Shown piece after piece: positions 27,338-36,153 of a stretch of 64,000 nt of DNA. The DNA comes from Staphylococcus americanisciuri. Its GTDB lineage: Bacteria; Bacillota; Bacilli; Staphylococcales; Staphylococcaceae. The DNA lies in the NCBI RefSeq assembly GCF_024814435.1, contig NZ_JANUXY010000002.1, positions 1 to 64,000 on the forward strand, given 5' to 3'. Within the stretch, counting starts at the first letter, position 1; every line of letters begins with the position of its first letter. Position numbers and translations under genes: made by a program. The notes beneath the pieces were generated by a model. That model searched no databases and had not been told where the DNA came from. It was given only the letters and a program-made list of their open reading frames with translations.

Positions 27338-27784
27338 TGCTCTATTGAAAATTCTGCTTTTGAAACATCGTTTTTCAGTATCCAAATTATCATATCTCAG
27401 ACCCTTTACTAAAGTCTTGATTCAGTATTTAAAACATTTGATTACGTCTCATCGTATGTATTGGCTATTTATGTTCAAACTAAAAATCATTCAGTTAAAA
27501 ATACTATCATCAATCATTCGACAGCTTTTTCTTAATCCCAAAGGTGCTAAGACAAAATGCGATTCTTCTACCAAAAAAAAACAGAATTTGCATAACCACA
27601 TAAAATTATTTTGAACATCATTTTAGGATGATAAGATGAGGGACCCACGTGGTTAGAGTATTTATTGAAAGCTTCTTAGGGAATAGATTCTATCAATTTG
27701 TTTATAATGACTGCTATATCATTTTCGGGGGAATTAACTCTATTTCGATTGGCAAAGTAAGTTGAAACATGCTTCCTCTTTGTA
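27338..27784. other. AT-rich stretch without a supported gene
   Basis: A 103-aa open frame at 27303-27614 overlaps the preceding gene, lacks a ribosome binding site and has no coherent protein features. A TATAAT at 27703-27708 has no good -35. I see nothing certain here. Confidence 0.4.
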
Positions 27785-27789
27785 CATAT

Positions 27790-27852
27790 AAAGCACTCCT
27801 ATCTATTGTTTTTATCGTTACTAACAATTATACGGGAAGTGCTTTATTTTTA
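27790..27852 (+). terminator. Terminator hairpin
   Basis: AAAGCACT at 27790-27797 pairs with AGTGCTTT at 27838-27845, followed by ATTTTT. It could end a transcript starting at the TATAAT near 27703, which has no ORF. Confidence 0.55.
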
Positions 27853-27863
27853 ACTCATTTACG

Positions 27864-27907
27864 AAAAACCTTGATTAGATGTATAAAAACATGTAATCAA
27901 GGTTTTT
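27864..27907. terminator. Bidirectional terminator after the exporter operon
   Basis: AAAAACCTTGATTA at 27864-27877 pairs perfectly with TAATCAAGGTTTTT at 27894-27907 (14 bp). It is suitable for the minus-strand ABC operon ending at 27964. Confidence 0.8.
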
Positions 27908-27963
27908 ATAAGAAAATCTGGTGTTGTGTCCTAATCCTTTGCACTTGTAGAGGTTCATATAAT

Positions 27964-28674
27964 TTATAATTGACCTTTCTCCATTGACTTCAAGAATTTA
28001 ATATAGCCGATAGTCAAAAAGATCAAACTTAGTAACAATGAAGTCGCTATTAAAATAAGCTTGTTATAACCATTGTACAGTGTAAAAACTAAGAATGAAT
28101 AAAAGTACAAATGACTTGCGAAAATACCGATAACACCAACAAAGAAGTTACCAACTGTCAGTAAAAAGCTCAATACAGCTGGAAGTACAAATCCCTGAAA
28201 CAAATAGTTCAACATATAAATAAAACTAATTATCGGCAAAAATGTTAACATCAATATAATCAAAAGACATACAAAGTCAACACCTATCAAATCCCACTGC
28301 TGAGTAAAAATAACATAACTAACAGCGTATAACAGATAGCCAAGCCATAGCATAATAAAACCGATAAATACATAGAATACAAAGTTAAGCAGATAGTATG
28401 TCTTTAAACTTTTGAAATAAGTGACTGTATTTTGAAATGCATGATTTCTTCTTTCAATTCTAAACATCAATCCGACAATTAACGTCATCGCTAATGGCAA
28501 TATTAATTCAAGAAATAGTTGAAGTGATGTTACACGAAACATTTGCAAGTCTGTCTGTTTAGCAAAAAATGCGAGACATGCAAATAAACTCACAGTCACA
28601 ATGGGCAGACCTAACATGATAGGCACAATAGAAGTACGTTTCATTTTTAAGAATTGCATTTTCAAAAATAACAT
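27964..28674 (-). CDS. Lantibiotic-immunity-type ABC permease, MutG/EpiG-like (236 aa)
   Basis: Six predicted membrane spans with a basic N-terminus (KMQFLKMKRTS) resemble the G subunit of LanFEG exporters, which expel lantibiotics from the membrane. It is the last gene of a four-gene minus-strand operon: small membrane protein, ATPase, permease, permease. GAAAGGAA lies ahead of the ATG, which starts 4 nt after the previous stop. Sequence identity within this family is low, so the call leans on gene order. Confidence 0.7.
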   Translation of the reverse strand: MLFLKMQFLKMKRTSIVPIMLGLPIVTVSLFACLAFFAKQTDLQMFRVTSLQLFLELILPLAMTLIVGLMFRIERRNHAFQNTVTYFKSLKTYYLLNFVFYVFIGFIMLWLGYLLYAVSYVIFTQQWDLIGVDFVCLLIILMLTFLPIISFIYMLNYLFQGFVLPAVLSFLLTVGNFFVGVIGIFASHLYFYSFLVFTLYNGYNKLILIATSLLLSLIFLTIGYIKFLKSMEKGQL

Positions 28675-28678
28675 ATTT

Positions 28679-29407
28679 CTAAAATTCCTTTCTGTTAATG
28701 TAGAAATTGGAAATTACCATGATGATTACAAAAACAAACGTACTATATATACCAAACACGAAGAAAGACATATCAAAGAACACAAGCATATTGTGATCTA
28801 ATATATTTGTTGCATTGATAATTTGTTCGGGAATCTTAAATGGCATCATTTCAGATTGCATTAATAAACTTACCAGTGCTAATAAAATACCCACTGCAAT
28901 GACATACACCTTATTTTCAATCACTAATGCAATAAAAAATTGAATCGCCTGCATACCCAAAGTCCCAATAAAAACTGCAAACATAATATATACAAACGCC
29001 ATAAGGTTTGGGATATGACCATTCACAAATAGACTCGTCAGTAAATGACATACCATAAATACTATCATTGTTATGAACATTAATCCCAACAATACTAAGA
29101 ACTTCGCAAAAATAATCTCTCGTTTACTTTTCTTACTAACTAACAGTACTGACCACATATTACTTTCATATTCTGTAGAGATAATTTTGGCACTGAAAAC
29201 ACCATATAAAAAGTAAAATACAGGTATAAACCATGCAAGTGCATAAATTAAAAAGCTTAATGATGATGCTTCAACACTTGAGAAATGCGAATTGTAATAA
29301 TACAAGCCAATTGCCAAAACTTCAGAAATCATAACCGCAAGAATGATTGAAGTGATAAAAGTAACCTTTGGCAATTTATACCATTCTGATTTAATGAGAC
29401 TGTTCAT
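28679..29407 (-). CDS. Lantibiotic-immunity-type ABC permease, MutE/EpiE-like (242 aa)
   Basis: The start MNSLIKSEWYKLPKVTFIT is the typical opening of ABC-2 permeases of the EpiE/MutE group, and six hydrophobic spans follow. ATG 29407 matches the conserved N-terminus; another in-frame ATG at 29425 is possible but has no ribosome binding site. It overlaps the ATPase gene by 17 nt, indicating coupling. Confidence 0.75.
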   Translation of the reverse strand: MNSLIKSEWYKLPKVTFITSIILAVMISEVLAIGLYYYNSHFSSVEASSLSFLIYALAWFIPVFYFLYGVFSAKIISTEYESNMWSVLLVSKKSKREIIFAKFLVLLGLMFITMIVFMVCHLLTSLFVNGHIPNLMAFVYIMFAVFIGTLGMQAIQFFIALVIENKVYVIAVGILLALVSLLMQSEMMPFKIPEQIINATNILDHNMLVFFDMSFFVFGIYSTFVFVIIMVISNFYINRKEF

Positions 29408-30311
29408 TGGCAAGTTCTCTTTCATTATTTGTTAATTTCAAAAAGATATCTTCTAAAGATGACTGTTCATGATAAATTTCATAAATACTAATATCATGAT
29501 TCACAAGTGTTTTATTAATATGCGGAATATCTTGGCGCTGGGCTTGTATACATAATCGATTATCTTCTATAGACGTAGAAAATGTAGTCAGTAAGTTGGC
29601 TGATTTCTCATTGTCATCTGTAACAAAATACACACTGTCTTGATTATACGTATCTAGCAATATCTGCATATCACCTTGGAATAACAACTGCCCTTTATTA
29701 ATAAGACAGACATAACTGCACATCTGCTCGATTTCAAACAAGTTATGACTCGATACAATAATACTAATACCTTTTTCTCGAACGAGCTTCATTAATAACT
29801 CTCTCATTTTTTTAATCCCACTTGGATCCAAACCATTCGTGGGTTCATCTAATATAATTAGCTTAGGATCATTCATTAAAGCAATGGCAATACCTAAGCG
29901 CTGTTTCATTCCTAAAGAGTACTCTTTAACTTTCTTTTGTGCCGCATGTGTCAGATCAACAATCGACAACACATTTTCAATTGCTTCAGGATTGTTATGA
30001 TGAATATATTGCATAATCTTCAGGTTTTCATACCCTGTTAAATGATCGTAAAACGACGGTGAATCTACAAGCGCACCGACTTGATTTAAAATTTCTTGTT
30101 TGTGATTTTCAAGTTTCATATCAAACAGCTTCACTTGACCCTCTGTTGGTTTTGCTAAGCCGAGCAACATTCTAATCGTTGTCGTTTTACCAGACCCATT
30201 CGGACCTAAAAAACCACAAATAAGCCCTTCTGGAATACGAATATTTAAGTTTTGAACAGCGTGAAAATCTCCAAACTGTTTACTCACATCTTGCGTCTCA
30301 ATAACATTCAA
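29391..30311 (-). CDS. ABC transporter ATPase, LanF/BcrA-like (306 aa), TTG start
   Basis: It powers the adjacent permeases. Walker A is GPNGSGKTTT near residue 35, the Q-loop region contains VGALVDSPSFYDHLTGYENL, the signature is EYSLGMKQRLGIA, Walker B is PKLIILDEPTNGLD and the switch histidine is in VSSHNL. The BcrA-like EIEQMCSYVCLINKG follows. TTG 30311 has AAAGGAGG 7 nt upstream, which is better than an earlier in-frame TTG without one. Confidence 0.88.
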   Translation of the reverse strand: MNVIETQDVSKQFGDFHAVQNLNIRIPEGLICGFLGPNGSGKTTTIRMLLGLAKPTEGQVKLFDMKLENHKQEILNQVGALVDSPSFYDHLTGYENLKIMQYIHHNNPEAIENVLSIVDLTHAAQKKVKEYSLGMKQRLGIAIALMNDPKLIILDEPTNGLDPSGIKKMRELLMKLVREKGISIIVSSHNLFEIEQMCSYVCLINKGQLLFQGDMQILLDTYNQDSVYFVTDDNEKSANLLTTFSTSIEDNRLCIQAQRQDIPHINKTLVNHDISIYEIYHEQSSLEDIFLKLTNNERELANEQSH

Positions 30312-30353
30312 GATAGTGCCTCCTTTGTTCAAGGTATCATAGTAGTATTATCC

Positions 30354-30596
30354 TTATTGTTTAGGTTTAATGAGCTTGATAGTGAAAAAAGCTAACATAA
30401 TAGTTGCTGCAGCATAAATAATTATTGAAATGATTAAGACTGTCATATTAGGATTCGCAAGCTGTAATGGTAGCGGTGCATAACTCACTTTTAATTCTCC
30501 GCCACTATGAGCTAGAGCAATAAACATTTTAATCATACTCCACGCCGTCACAAATGCAACAATACCTAGAAGTACGGCTAATATTTTTCTACCCAT
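30354..30596 (-). CDS. Small two-span membrane protein heading the ABC operon (80 aa)
   Basis: Two hydrophobic helices (about residues 4-25 and 45-70) are joined by a polar loop, ending KLIKPKQ. ATG 30596 is chosen because AAAGGAG lies 9 nt upstream; an in-frame ATG nine bases earlier abuts the ribosome binding site. It lies 42 nt upstream of the ATPase and is probably co-transcribed. It may be an accessory immunity or sensing peptide. No family is recognised. Confidence 0.6.
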   Translation of the reverse strand: MGRKILAVLLGIVAFVTAWSMIKMFIALAHSGGELKVSYAPLPLQLANPNMTVLIISIIIYAAATIMLAFFTIKLIKPKQ

Positions 30597-30734
30597 TCCA
30601 TTCATCTCCTTTAAAAATTCAATCTATAATAACTTTCATCAACTTTTACCCTTAATTTGTGCAGACTATTCATACACTTTCGTAATTAACGTGAATCAAA
30701 GGCGAAATATACTTTGAAAACATCTACTGACACA

Positions 30735-30818
30735 TAAAAAAAGCCCACGTTACTATGGGGAGAACGTAGACTAAAAGAATTAAAAATATGAAATAACTAA
30801 CACTGTAGAAACATTATA
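30735..30818 (-). ncRNA. Candidate small RNA of about 70 nt with C-rich terminator loop
   Basis: On the minus strand a TG-C-TATAAT extended -10 lies at 30813-30818. About 35 nt after the predicted start (near 30806) is a 10-bp stem, 30742-30751 with 30763-30772, including two G-U pairs. It is followed by seven T. The 11-nt loop begins CUCCCC. There is no ORF. Architecture matches staphylococcal sRNAs that mask ribosome binding sites with a CCC-rich loop. This is a prediction only. Confidence 0.5.
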
Positions 30819-30937
30819 GCATAATTTTATATTAAATTTATACAACTGAAATTAAAAAATCAATTAATTTATATACAGTTATATAATTATAGTAAAACCA
30901 AAATGTTAATACTGTGTAAAAATAAGCGCCACGTTAC

Positions 30938-30972
30938 AAAAACAAGCATACTCTAAATAGATGCTTGTTTTT
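30938..30972. terminator. Terminator of the dicarboxylate transporter gene
   Basis: AAAAACAAGCAT at 30938-30949 pairs perfectly with ATGCTTGTTTTT at 30961-30972, with an 11-nt loop. Confidence 0.85.
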
Positions 30973-30984
30973 ATGGCATATCTA

Positions 30985-32286
30985 TTATAATCCTAGAATA
31001 GTTTTAATTGTTAAGCCGACACATACCGTCGTGGTTATTAAGAAAAAGCCTGGCAATAAAAAGCTTGTTGTTTTAGTAGAACGTGTCTCATCAACATCAA
31101 CCGCAAACAAAATTGTTGGCTGTGCTGGGATGACAAAGTTTACATTCAATGTTTGTGCAATGGCTATGAAAAATGTGGGTGGTATACCTAATGTCATCAC
31201 AATCGGTACCATAATAGAAGCCGTTGCTGATTGCGAAATCACAACCATAGACACAAGTCCAACAAATAAAATTAGGAGCCACGGTGCTTGTTCAACAAGA
31301 CCACCAATTTGTGTCTCCATAATATCACGGTTAGACGATGCACTAAAGATAGTCGCACCTAACCAGCCCGGTCCTAACACCGCAAATAAAGCACCGATTG
31401 CGGCTTGCGTGATATGTGAATTTAAAATTTCATTCGGTTGAATCTTAATCAATAACAGATTCACCATCGCACTCATATACATAAAGAGCTGCACAAGGTC
31501 TGTCATTTGTAGCTTTACAATCTCACCGTCAATTTTGAAAGAAGGACCCAGTTCTGGGAAAATCCCAAATGTTAAAATACAACCAACTGCCACAATAAAT
31601 GATAAAACACCGATTTTGACACGGGTTGAGTGCGTTTTTGTCGTATCTTCTTCAACAATTTTTTGAAGCATTGTTTGTGCTTGACGCTCATCCATTTTGG
31701 TTTGTCCCACAAATGTAATGAACACACTCAATATCACCATACTGATAAGTGCAGTTGGTAAGACGATAGACAAGTACTGTCCCATTGTAATACCCAAGCC
31801 TGCAAATTCTGAAATCATGTATGCTGTAGCTGAAGCGGCCGGACTACATAATAATGCGATATTCGCTGTTAAAACCGATGCTGTTAATGGTTTTTTAGGT
31901 TTGATACGCGCTTTTAATGCTGTTTTTGCAATAATCGGTTCTAACGACAGTGCAATATTCGCTGTCCCAATACCGAATACAAATAAAAAGACGATCATCG
32001 GCGCAATAAAGATAATTGATTTTGGGAATCGCTCGATAACTTTTGATGCCAAATGTACGAGATAGTCAATACCACCTGTTGCTTGCAAGGTTCCACCCGC
32101 AATCCCAATCGATAAGATAATGAGCACTGCTGTTACCGGCGCTGAGCCTGGTGGTAAGCCAAAACCAAATATCATTACTAACTGTGCGACAATCGCAAAA
32201 ATTCCACAACCAAGAGCACCTGCTGTACGTAATCCAAGTACAATTGCAAGTACCATAATTATAATTTCTATACTAAAAAGAAGCAT
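30985..32286 (-). CDS. Anaerobic C4-dicarboxylate transporter, DcuA/DcuB family (433 aa)
   Basis: Dcu carriers exchange fumarate, malate or aspartate for succinate. The protein has 10-12 spans and family-specific stretches GGIDYLVHLASKVIERFPK near residue 71, FGIGTANIALSLEPIIAK near 104, and GPGWLGATIFSASSNRDIME near 300, followed by ISQSATASIMVPI. ATG 32286 follows AGAGG. It is a single gene, and the context gives no further substrate clue. Confidence 0.85.
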   Translation of the reverse strand: MLLFSIEIIIMVLAIVLGLRTAGALGCGIFAIVAQLVMIFGFGLPPGSAPVTAVLIILSIGIAGGTLQATGGIDYLVHLASKVIERFPKSIIFIAPMIVFLFVFGIGTANIALSLEPIIAKTALKARIKPKKPLTASVLTANIALLCSPAASATAYMISEFAGLGITMGQYLSIVLPTALISMVILSVFITFVGQTKMDERQAQTMLQKIVEEDTTKTHSTRVKIGVLSFIVAVGCILTFGIFPELGPSFKIDGEIVKLQMTDLVQLFMYMSAMVNLLLIKIQPNEILNSHITQAAIGALFAVLGPGWLGATIFSASSNRDIMETQIGGLVEQAPWLLILFVGLVSMVVISQSATASIMVPIVMTLGIPPTFFIAIAQTLNVNFVIPAQPTILFAVDVDETRSTKTTSFLLPGFFLITTTVCVGLTIKTILGL

Positions 32287-32490
32287 TCTTTTTTTCCTCT
32301 TTCTATTTTGTCAATGCGAATATTTTAACATAATAACAATGACAATATAATGATAACATGTTTTTTGTACGCTTTTTGACATATTTGTTAACATCTAACA
32401 GCTATTACAAAAACAGTTCATTTCCTTATACTTTGAAGATGTGTTAGTTTATGAACAAACTAAAATTTGAACTCGAAAGGTGGATTATAC

Positions 32491-33180
32491 ATGAAAACAC
32501 TTAAAGATAAAGTCGCCGTAGTAACGGGTGCAAGTAGCGGTATTGGTGCTGCCATTGCACAAAAGCTCAACGACAATGGCACAAAAGTAGTATTACTGGC
32601 ACGCAATGAAAACAAAATGAATATGATTGCGGAAGACTTTACAGATGCACTCATCATCCCAACTGATGTGACAGAGCGTGCAGCTGTTGAACACGCCATT
32701 CAACATACCATTGAACACTTTGGGCAAGTAGATATTTTAATCAACAGTGCTGGTTTAATGACATCTTCCGCCATTACCAAAGGCGATGTAGCAGGTTGGG
32801 ATGCAATGATTGATGTTAACATTAGAGGTACGCTCTATGCGATTAACGCTGTGATGCCACATTTCCAAGCACAATCTCATGGACATATTATTAACATCTC
32901 GTCCATCTCAGGCTTTGAAGTGACAAAAGTAAGTACCCTTTATAGCGCAACAAAAGCAGCTGTCCACACTATCACGCAGGGGCTTGAAAAAGAGCTGGCA
33001 CGCACAGGTATTCGAGCAACAAGTATTTCACCAGGAATGGTTGATACTCCAATGAACGCTGGCTATGACTTTGGTAATCGTAAAATGTTAGAGGCTGACA
33101 ACATTGCCGATACGGTACTATACGCATTGACACAACCTGCGCACGTGAACGTTAACGAAATCACTGTTCGCCCTGTATAA
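32491..33180 (+). CDS. Short-chain dehydrogenase/reductase (229 aa)
   Basis: This is a classical SDR with the cofactor loop [13 protein letters not shown] near residue 11, NSAGL near 85, catalytic Ser in [10 protein letters not shown] and YxxxK in [10 protein letters not shown] near 148. The ARNE segment after beta-2 suggests NADP(H). ATG 32491 follows AAAGGTGG. Substrate is unknown. panE follows 94 nt later with its own promoter. Confidence 0.88.
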   Translation: MKTLKDKVAVVTGASSGIGAAIAQKLNDNGTKVVLLARNENKMNMIAEDFTDALIIPTDVTERAAVEHAIQHTIEHFGQVDILINSAGLMTSSAITKGDVAGWDAMIDVNIRGTLYAINAVMPHFQAQSHGHIINISSISGFEVTKVSTLYSATKAAVHTITQGLEKELARTGIRATSISPGMVDTPMNAGYDFGNRKMLEADNIADTVLYALTQPAHVNVNEITVRPV

Positions 33181-33205
33181 CATTACCTAGCCAAACACCG
33201 CACAA

Positions 33206-33252
33206 TTGACATCTCTATGTCAAAAAATTAAACTAAAATTAAAGCGTTTACA
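33206..33252 (+). promoter_or_regulatory. panE promoter with CcpA (cre)-like site at the start point
   Basis: TTGACA at 33206-33211 and TAAACT at 33229-33234 are 17 nt apart. TTAAAGCGTTTACA at 33239-33252 differs from TGNAANCGNNNNCA at one position and sits at the expected transcription start, where CcpA would repress. Confidence 0.5.
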
Positions 33253-33274
33253 CATAAGACGAGGAGGATGTATT

Positions 33275-34210
33275 ATGACAAAAATTGCAATTGCTGGCGC
33301 AGGTGCTATGGGAAGCCGTATCGGCAGCTACATTAAACAAGCAGGCTATGATGTGACATTGATTGATACATGGCCAGATCATGTTCAAGCTATTAATGAC
33401 AAGGGATTAGAGATTCAAACAGAAACGGATACATATACTTTAGAAATCCCTGCTGTTTTGCCAACGGATGTAAGTGATACATTTGATTTAATCATTATTC
33501 TTACAAAGTCAATGCAATCTGAAGAGATGATTTATCAGTTGAAAGATAAAGGGGCTATCCATCAAGATACTGCTATCTTAACGATGATGAATGGGCTCGG
33601 TCATGATGAACGTTTTGCTAAGATTGTCCCACGCGAACAAGTCTTTTTGGCTGTAACTATGTGGACGGCTGGTATGCGTGGTCCAGGACAAGTCTTACTC
33701 GAAGGACAAGGTAGCATTGAACTTCAACGTGCTGATGGTCAAGCTGATGAACGTACAGAAACTATCAATAAAATTTTCAATGATGCAGGCTTGAATGCTA
33801 AAATTAGCGATAATGTGTTCCAATCTATTTGGTCTAAAGCTACATTGAATAGTGTACTCAATCCATTATGTAGCATTCTCAATAAAACCATTTATGAATT
33901 CGGTAGCTACGAACAATCGCGCAGTATGGTCACTCCAATCATTGATGAAATTGTTGCAGTCGCAAAAGCACGCAATGTCGAACTTGATGGTGTAGCCTTA
34001 CTTGAAAAAATTGAAGCTGCGTACCCTAAAGAAACACAAGGCTTACACTATCCATCAATGCATCAAGACTTATACAACGGTCGTTACACAGAAGTTGACT
34101 ACTTAAATGGTCAAATTAGTAAATACGGTCATGAAGCAAATATTCCAACGCCTAATAACGATATGTTGACCCACCTCATCCATCAACTCGAAATGAAATA
34201 CGTCAAATAA
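33275..34210 (+). CDS. panE: 2-dehydropantoate 2-reductase (311 aa)
   Basis: PanE reduces ketopantoate to pantoate with NADPH for coenzyme A synthesis. The N-terminal Rossmann motif IAIAGAGAMGSRIG is followed by LTKSMQSEEMI and TMMNGLGHDE. The C-terminal ApbA domain has the catalytic lysine region SIWSKATLNSVLNPLCSI and YPSMHQDLYNGRYTEVDYLN. ATG 33275 follows GAGGAGG. No other pan genes are near. Confidence 0.9.
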   Translation: MTKIAIAGAGAMGSRIGSYIKQAGYDVTLIDTWPDHVQAINDKGLEIQTETDTYTLEIPAVLPTDVSDTFDLIIILTKSMQSEEMIYQLKDKGAIHQDTAILTMMNGLGHDERFAKIVPREQVFLAVTMWTAGMRGPGQVLLEGQGSIELQRADGQADERTETINKIFNDAGLNAKISDNVFQSIWSKATLNSVLNPLCSILNKTIYEFGSYEQSRSMVTPIIDEIVAVAKARNVELDGVALLEKIEAAYPKETQGLHYPSMHQDLYNGRYTEVDYLNGQISKYGHEANIPTPNNDMLTHLIHQLEMKYVK

Positions 34211-34216
34211 TTATAA

Positions 34217-34260
34217 AAAGCGTGGCACGACAACTTCTCTAAGTCATCGTGTCACGCTTT
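34217..34260. terminator. Bidirectional terminator after panE
   Basis: AAAGCGTG at 34217-34224 pairs with CACGCTTT at 34253-34260, with an inner CACGA/TCGTG extension. T-rich sequence lies on both sides. Confidence 0.8.
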
Positions 34261-34271
34261 ATTTATTAGGC

Positions 34272-34466
34272 TTACCAACCTGTAAAATCTGATTTATCAA
34301 TGTAACGTAAAGTGAAAACTAAATTAACAATCGCAAAAATAATACCGACACTGCCAATAATAAATAGCAATACTTGACCACTCATAGATGTTGAAAATAA
34401 TAATGGTGGACAAACAATTAATAGTAAAGCAATGACAATGACGTTAATAAATAATTTGTTATTCAT
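34272..34466 (-). CDS. Small two-span membrane protein (64 aa)
   Basis: Two hydrophobic helices (residues about 5-25 and 31-53) are followed by the polar tail RYIDKSDFTGW. AAAGGGG lies upstream of the ATG with long spacing. It is similar in style to many small staphylococcal membrane proteins; function unknown. Confidence 0.6.
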   Translation of the reverse strand: MNNKLFINVIVIALLLIVCPPLLFSTSMSGQVLLFIIGSVGIIFAIVNLVFTLRYIDKSDFTGW

Positions 34467-34667
34467 AATGATGTTAGCCCCTTTGTAAAATAAAATATGT
34501 AGCTTCCCTTTTGTTTTATGACGAAAGTTTGTCTATATAAATCCTACAATAAACTAATTTTTAAATCAATATTGGGTGAATGTTTTAACTTTCAATCTTG
34601 TTTAAGGAAATTATATTCTTTTTCACTAAATTTAACACGGAATCGGAGTGATATTTTTATGACATAT

Positions 34668-34739
34668 CACTAATGTCGCATTAAAATTTTCATTCTTTGG
34701 GATAACTAAGGGATAAACATTTTAATGCGACACTAATGT
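34668..34739. repeat. 54-bp palindromic element flanked by 9-bp direct repeats
   Basis: CACTAATGT occurs at 34668-34676 and 34731-34739. Between them CGCATTAAAAT (34677-34687) is inverted perfectly as ATTTTAATGCG (34719-34729), around a 31-nt centre. The geometry is that of a miniature mobile element with target-site duplication, or of a pair of operator sites. A TATAAT follows at 34742-34747. The rest of the 34467-34884 gap shows no gene. Confidence 0.55.
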
Positions 34740-34884
34740 ACTATAATAAATCATTTGTAGGGTCAATATAATTTTTAGAATTTTTTTAATACAGGTGTGA
34801 AAACCCTCATTAATTTTGAAATTCAAATAAAACATGGCGCAACAACTCATTTATCAGTCATTACGCCTTATTCTCTATCACTTA

Positions 34885-35640
34885 TTAAATAATCGCATCT
34901 GGTTCTTCTGGCAAGATTTGACCACCATCAATAACGAGACTTTGACCAGTAATAAACTTCGCTGCTGGGCTTGCGAAAAATGCCACCGCATAACCAATAT
35001 CAAAAGGCTCTCCAAGTTCATGCGTTGGAATGATTTTACGTGTCCCTTCTAAGTATGCCTCTCCTTGTGCTTTTAGACCATCTGTCAGCACATTGCCCGG
35101 TTGCACGGCATTAATCGTAATACCATATTTTGCATATTCTAATGCCGCACTACGCATAAATCCTAATTGCCCTGCCTTTGTTGCACCATAATGCGCCCAT
35201 CCTGGATATCCCGTTATCGGTCCTGTAACAGAAGATGTTAATACAACACGTCCATAACCTTGTGCTTTCATCACCGCAAGTACCGCTTGTGTCACAAGGA
35301 ATGTTCCTTTCAAGTTGATATTTTGAATATAATCCCAATCTGCTTCTGTCATGGTCTCTATAGAAATTTGTGGATAAACACCTGTATTGGCAGCCAAAAT
35401 ATCAATGCGTCCGTGTTGTGCCACAATATCAGCAACAACTGCTTCAATTCTTGCCTTATCCGTAACATCTAACTCGTAGAAATGTCCTTGTACGTCATCT
35501 GCTGTTTGTTGCCCTGCGACCTTATCAATATCAGCTACAATCACTTTTGCGCCTGCTTGTGCCAAGGCTTCTACAATACCTTTACCAATGCCATTCGCAC
35601 CACCTGTTACCAATGCGATCTGATCTGATAAATGAATCAC
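34885..35640 (-). CDS. FabG-like short-chain dehydrogenase (251 aa), GTG start
   Basis: This SDR has VTGGANGIGKGIVEALA near residue 11, ADID after beta-2 (suggesting NAD), AANTG near 84, catalytic Ser in VLTSSVTGPI and YGATKAGQLGF near 150. The C-terminus GQSLVIDGGQ is typical of classical SDRs. GTG 35640 is 8 nt after AAAGGTGG; an earlier in-frame GTG lies within that site. Substrate is unknown. Confidence 0.85.
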   Translation of the reverse strand: MIHLSDQIALVTGGANGIGKGIVEALAQAGAKVIVADIDKVAGQQTADDVQGHFYELDVTDKARIEAVVADIVAQHGRIDILAANTGVYPQISIETMTEADWDYIQNINLKGTFLVTQAVLAVMKAQGYGRVVLTSSVTGPITGYPGWAHYGATKAGQLGFMRSAALEYAKYGITINAVQPGNVLTDGLKAQGEAYLEGTRKIIPTHELGEPFDIGYAVAFFASPAAKFITGQSLVIDGGQILPEEPDAII

Positions 35641-35662
35641 ATCAATTACCACCTTTCTATTT

Positions 35663-35676
35663 TTTAAACGCTTTCA
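35663..35676 (-). promoter_or_regulatory. CcpA (cre)-like site upstream of the FabG-like gene
   Basis: Read on the minus strand the site is TGAAAGCGTTTAAA, one change from TGNAANCGNNNNCA. It lies between a TATAAG-like -10 and the ribosome binding site, so carbon catabolite repression is plausible. Confidence 0.45.
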
Positions 35677-35699
35677 CTTATAGTATTCCCTATCATACG

Positions 35700-36110
35700 G
35701 GGGATTAGACAAGAAAATCGTAACAATTCTATGACAAATCATCTTTACGTAATTACTTTAGATAAACTAGATGGTTAATCCATTTAATATATCAATCATC
35801 AACATCCTAACTGTTGAAACCAAAGAAGTTAGGAGATAATCCAAAATAGGTAACATATCTATTCTATAATTCACACTGATTGCACCTATTATTATCGATA
35901 TTGTCCTTGCACCTTACACACATTGGTTAGTCAAACGTAAGCATTGAGTTCAAGACTATTAAAAACCAATCACCCACAAAAAACATCATTCTATCGCATT
36001 ATTAGATGGCGCTTAGTGTTTCAACATGAATGTCAAACACTCTTTGCTCAACTTATTTACATCATAACTATTCGCTACTTTCTTAGTTATGTTAGACTTT
36101 ACACAATAAA
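35700..36110. other. Intergenic stretch without a supported gene
   Basis: Short frames only. One plus-strand frame reads APIIIDIVLAPYTHWLVKRK and then stops near 35948, resembling a protein C-terminus, but stops lie just upstream and no start is seen. It may be a decayed gene end. Confidence 0.35.
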
Positions 36111-36115
36111 ATAAG

Positions 36116-36147
36116 GGAGCGGCTTGCTGTTCAAGAAGCCTCTCCCA
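36116..36147 (-). terminator. Terminator of the phosphoglycerol transferase gene
   Basis: GGGAGCGGCTT at 36116-36126 pairs with AAGCCTCTCCC at 36137-36147 with one mismatch. On the minus strand TTATTTTATT follows. Confidence 0.8.
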
Positions 36148-36153
36148 TATCAT

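Noticed and set aside
27303-27614. 103-aa open frame on the plus strand
   Set aside because: It overlaps the upstream gene, has no ribosome binding site and its composition is typical of random AT-rich DNA.
27964-30596. A full lantibiotic biosynthesis cluster
   Set aside because: Only immunity-type ABC genes are present; no precursor peptide, dehydratase, cyclase or leader protease was found on either side.
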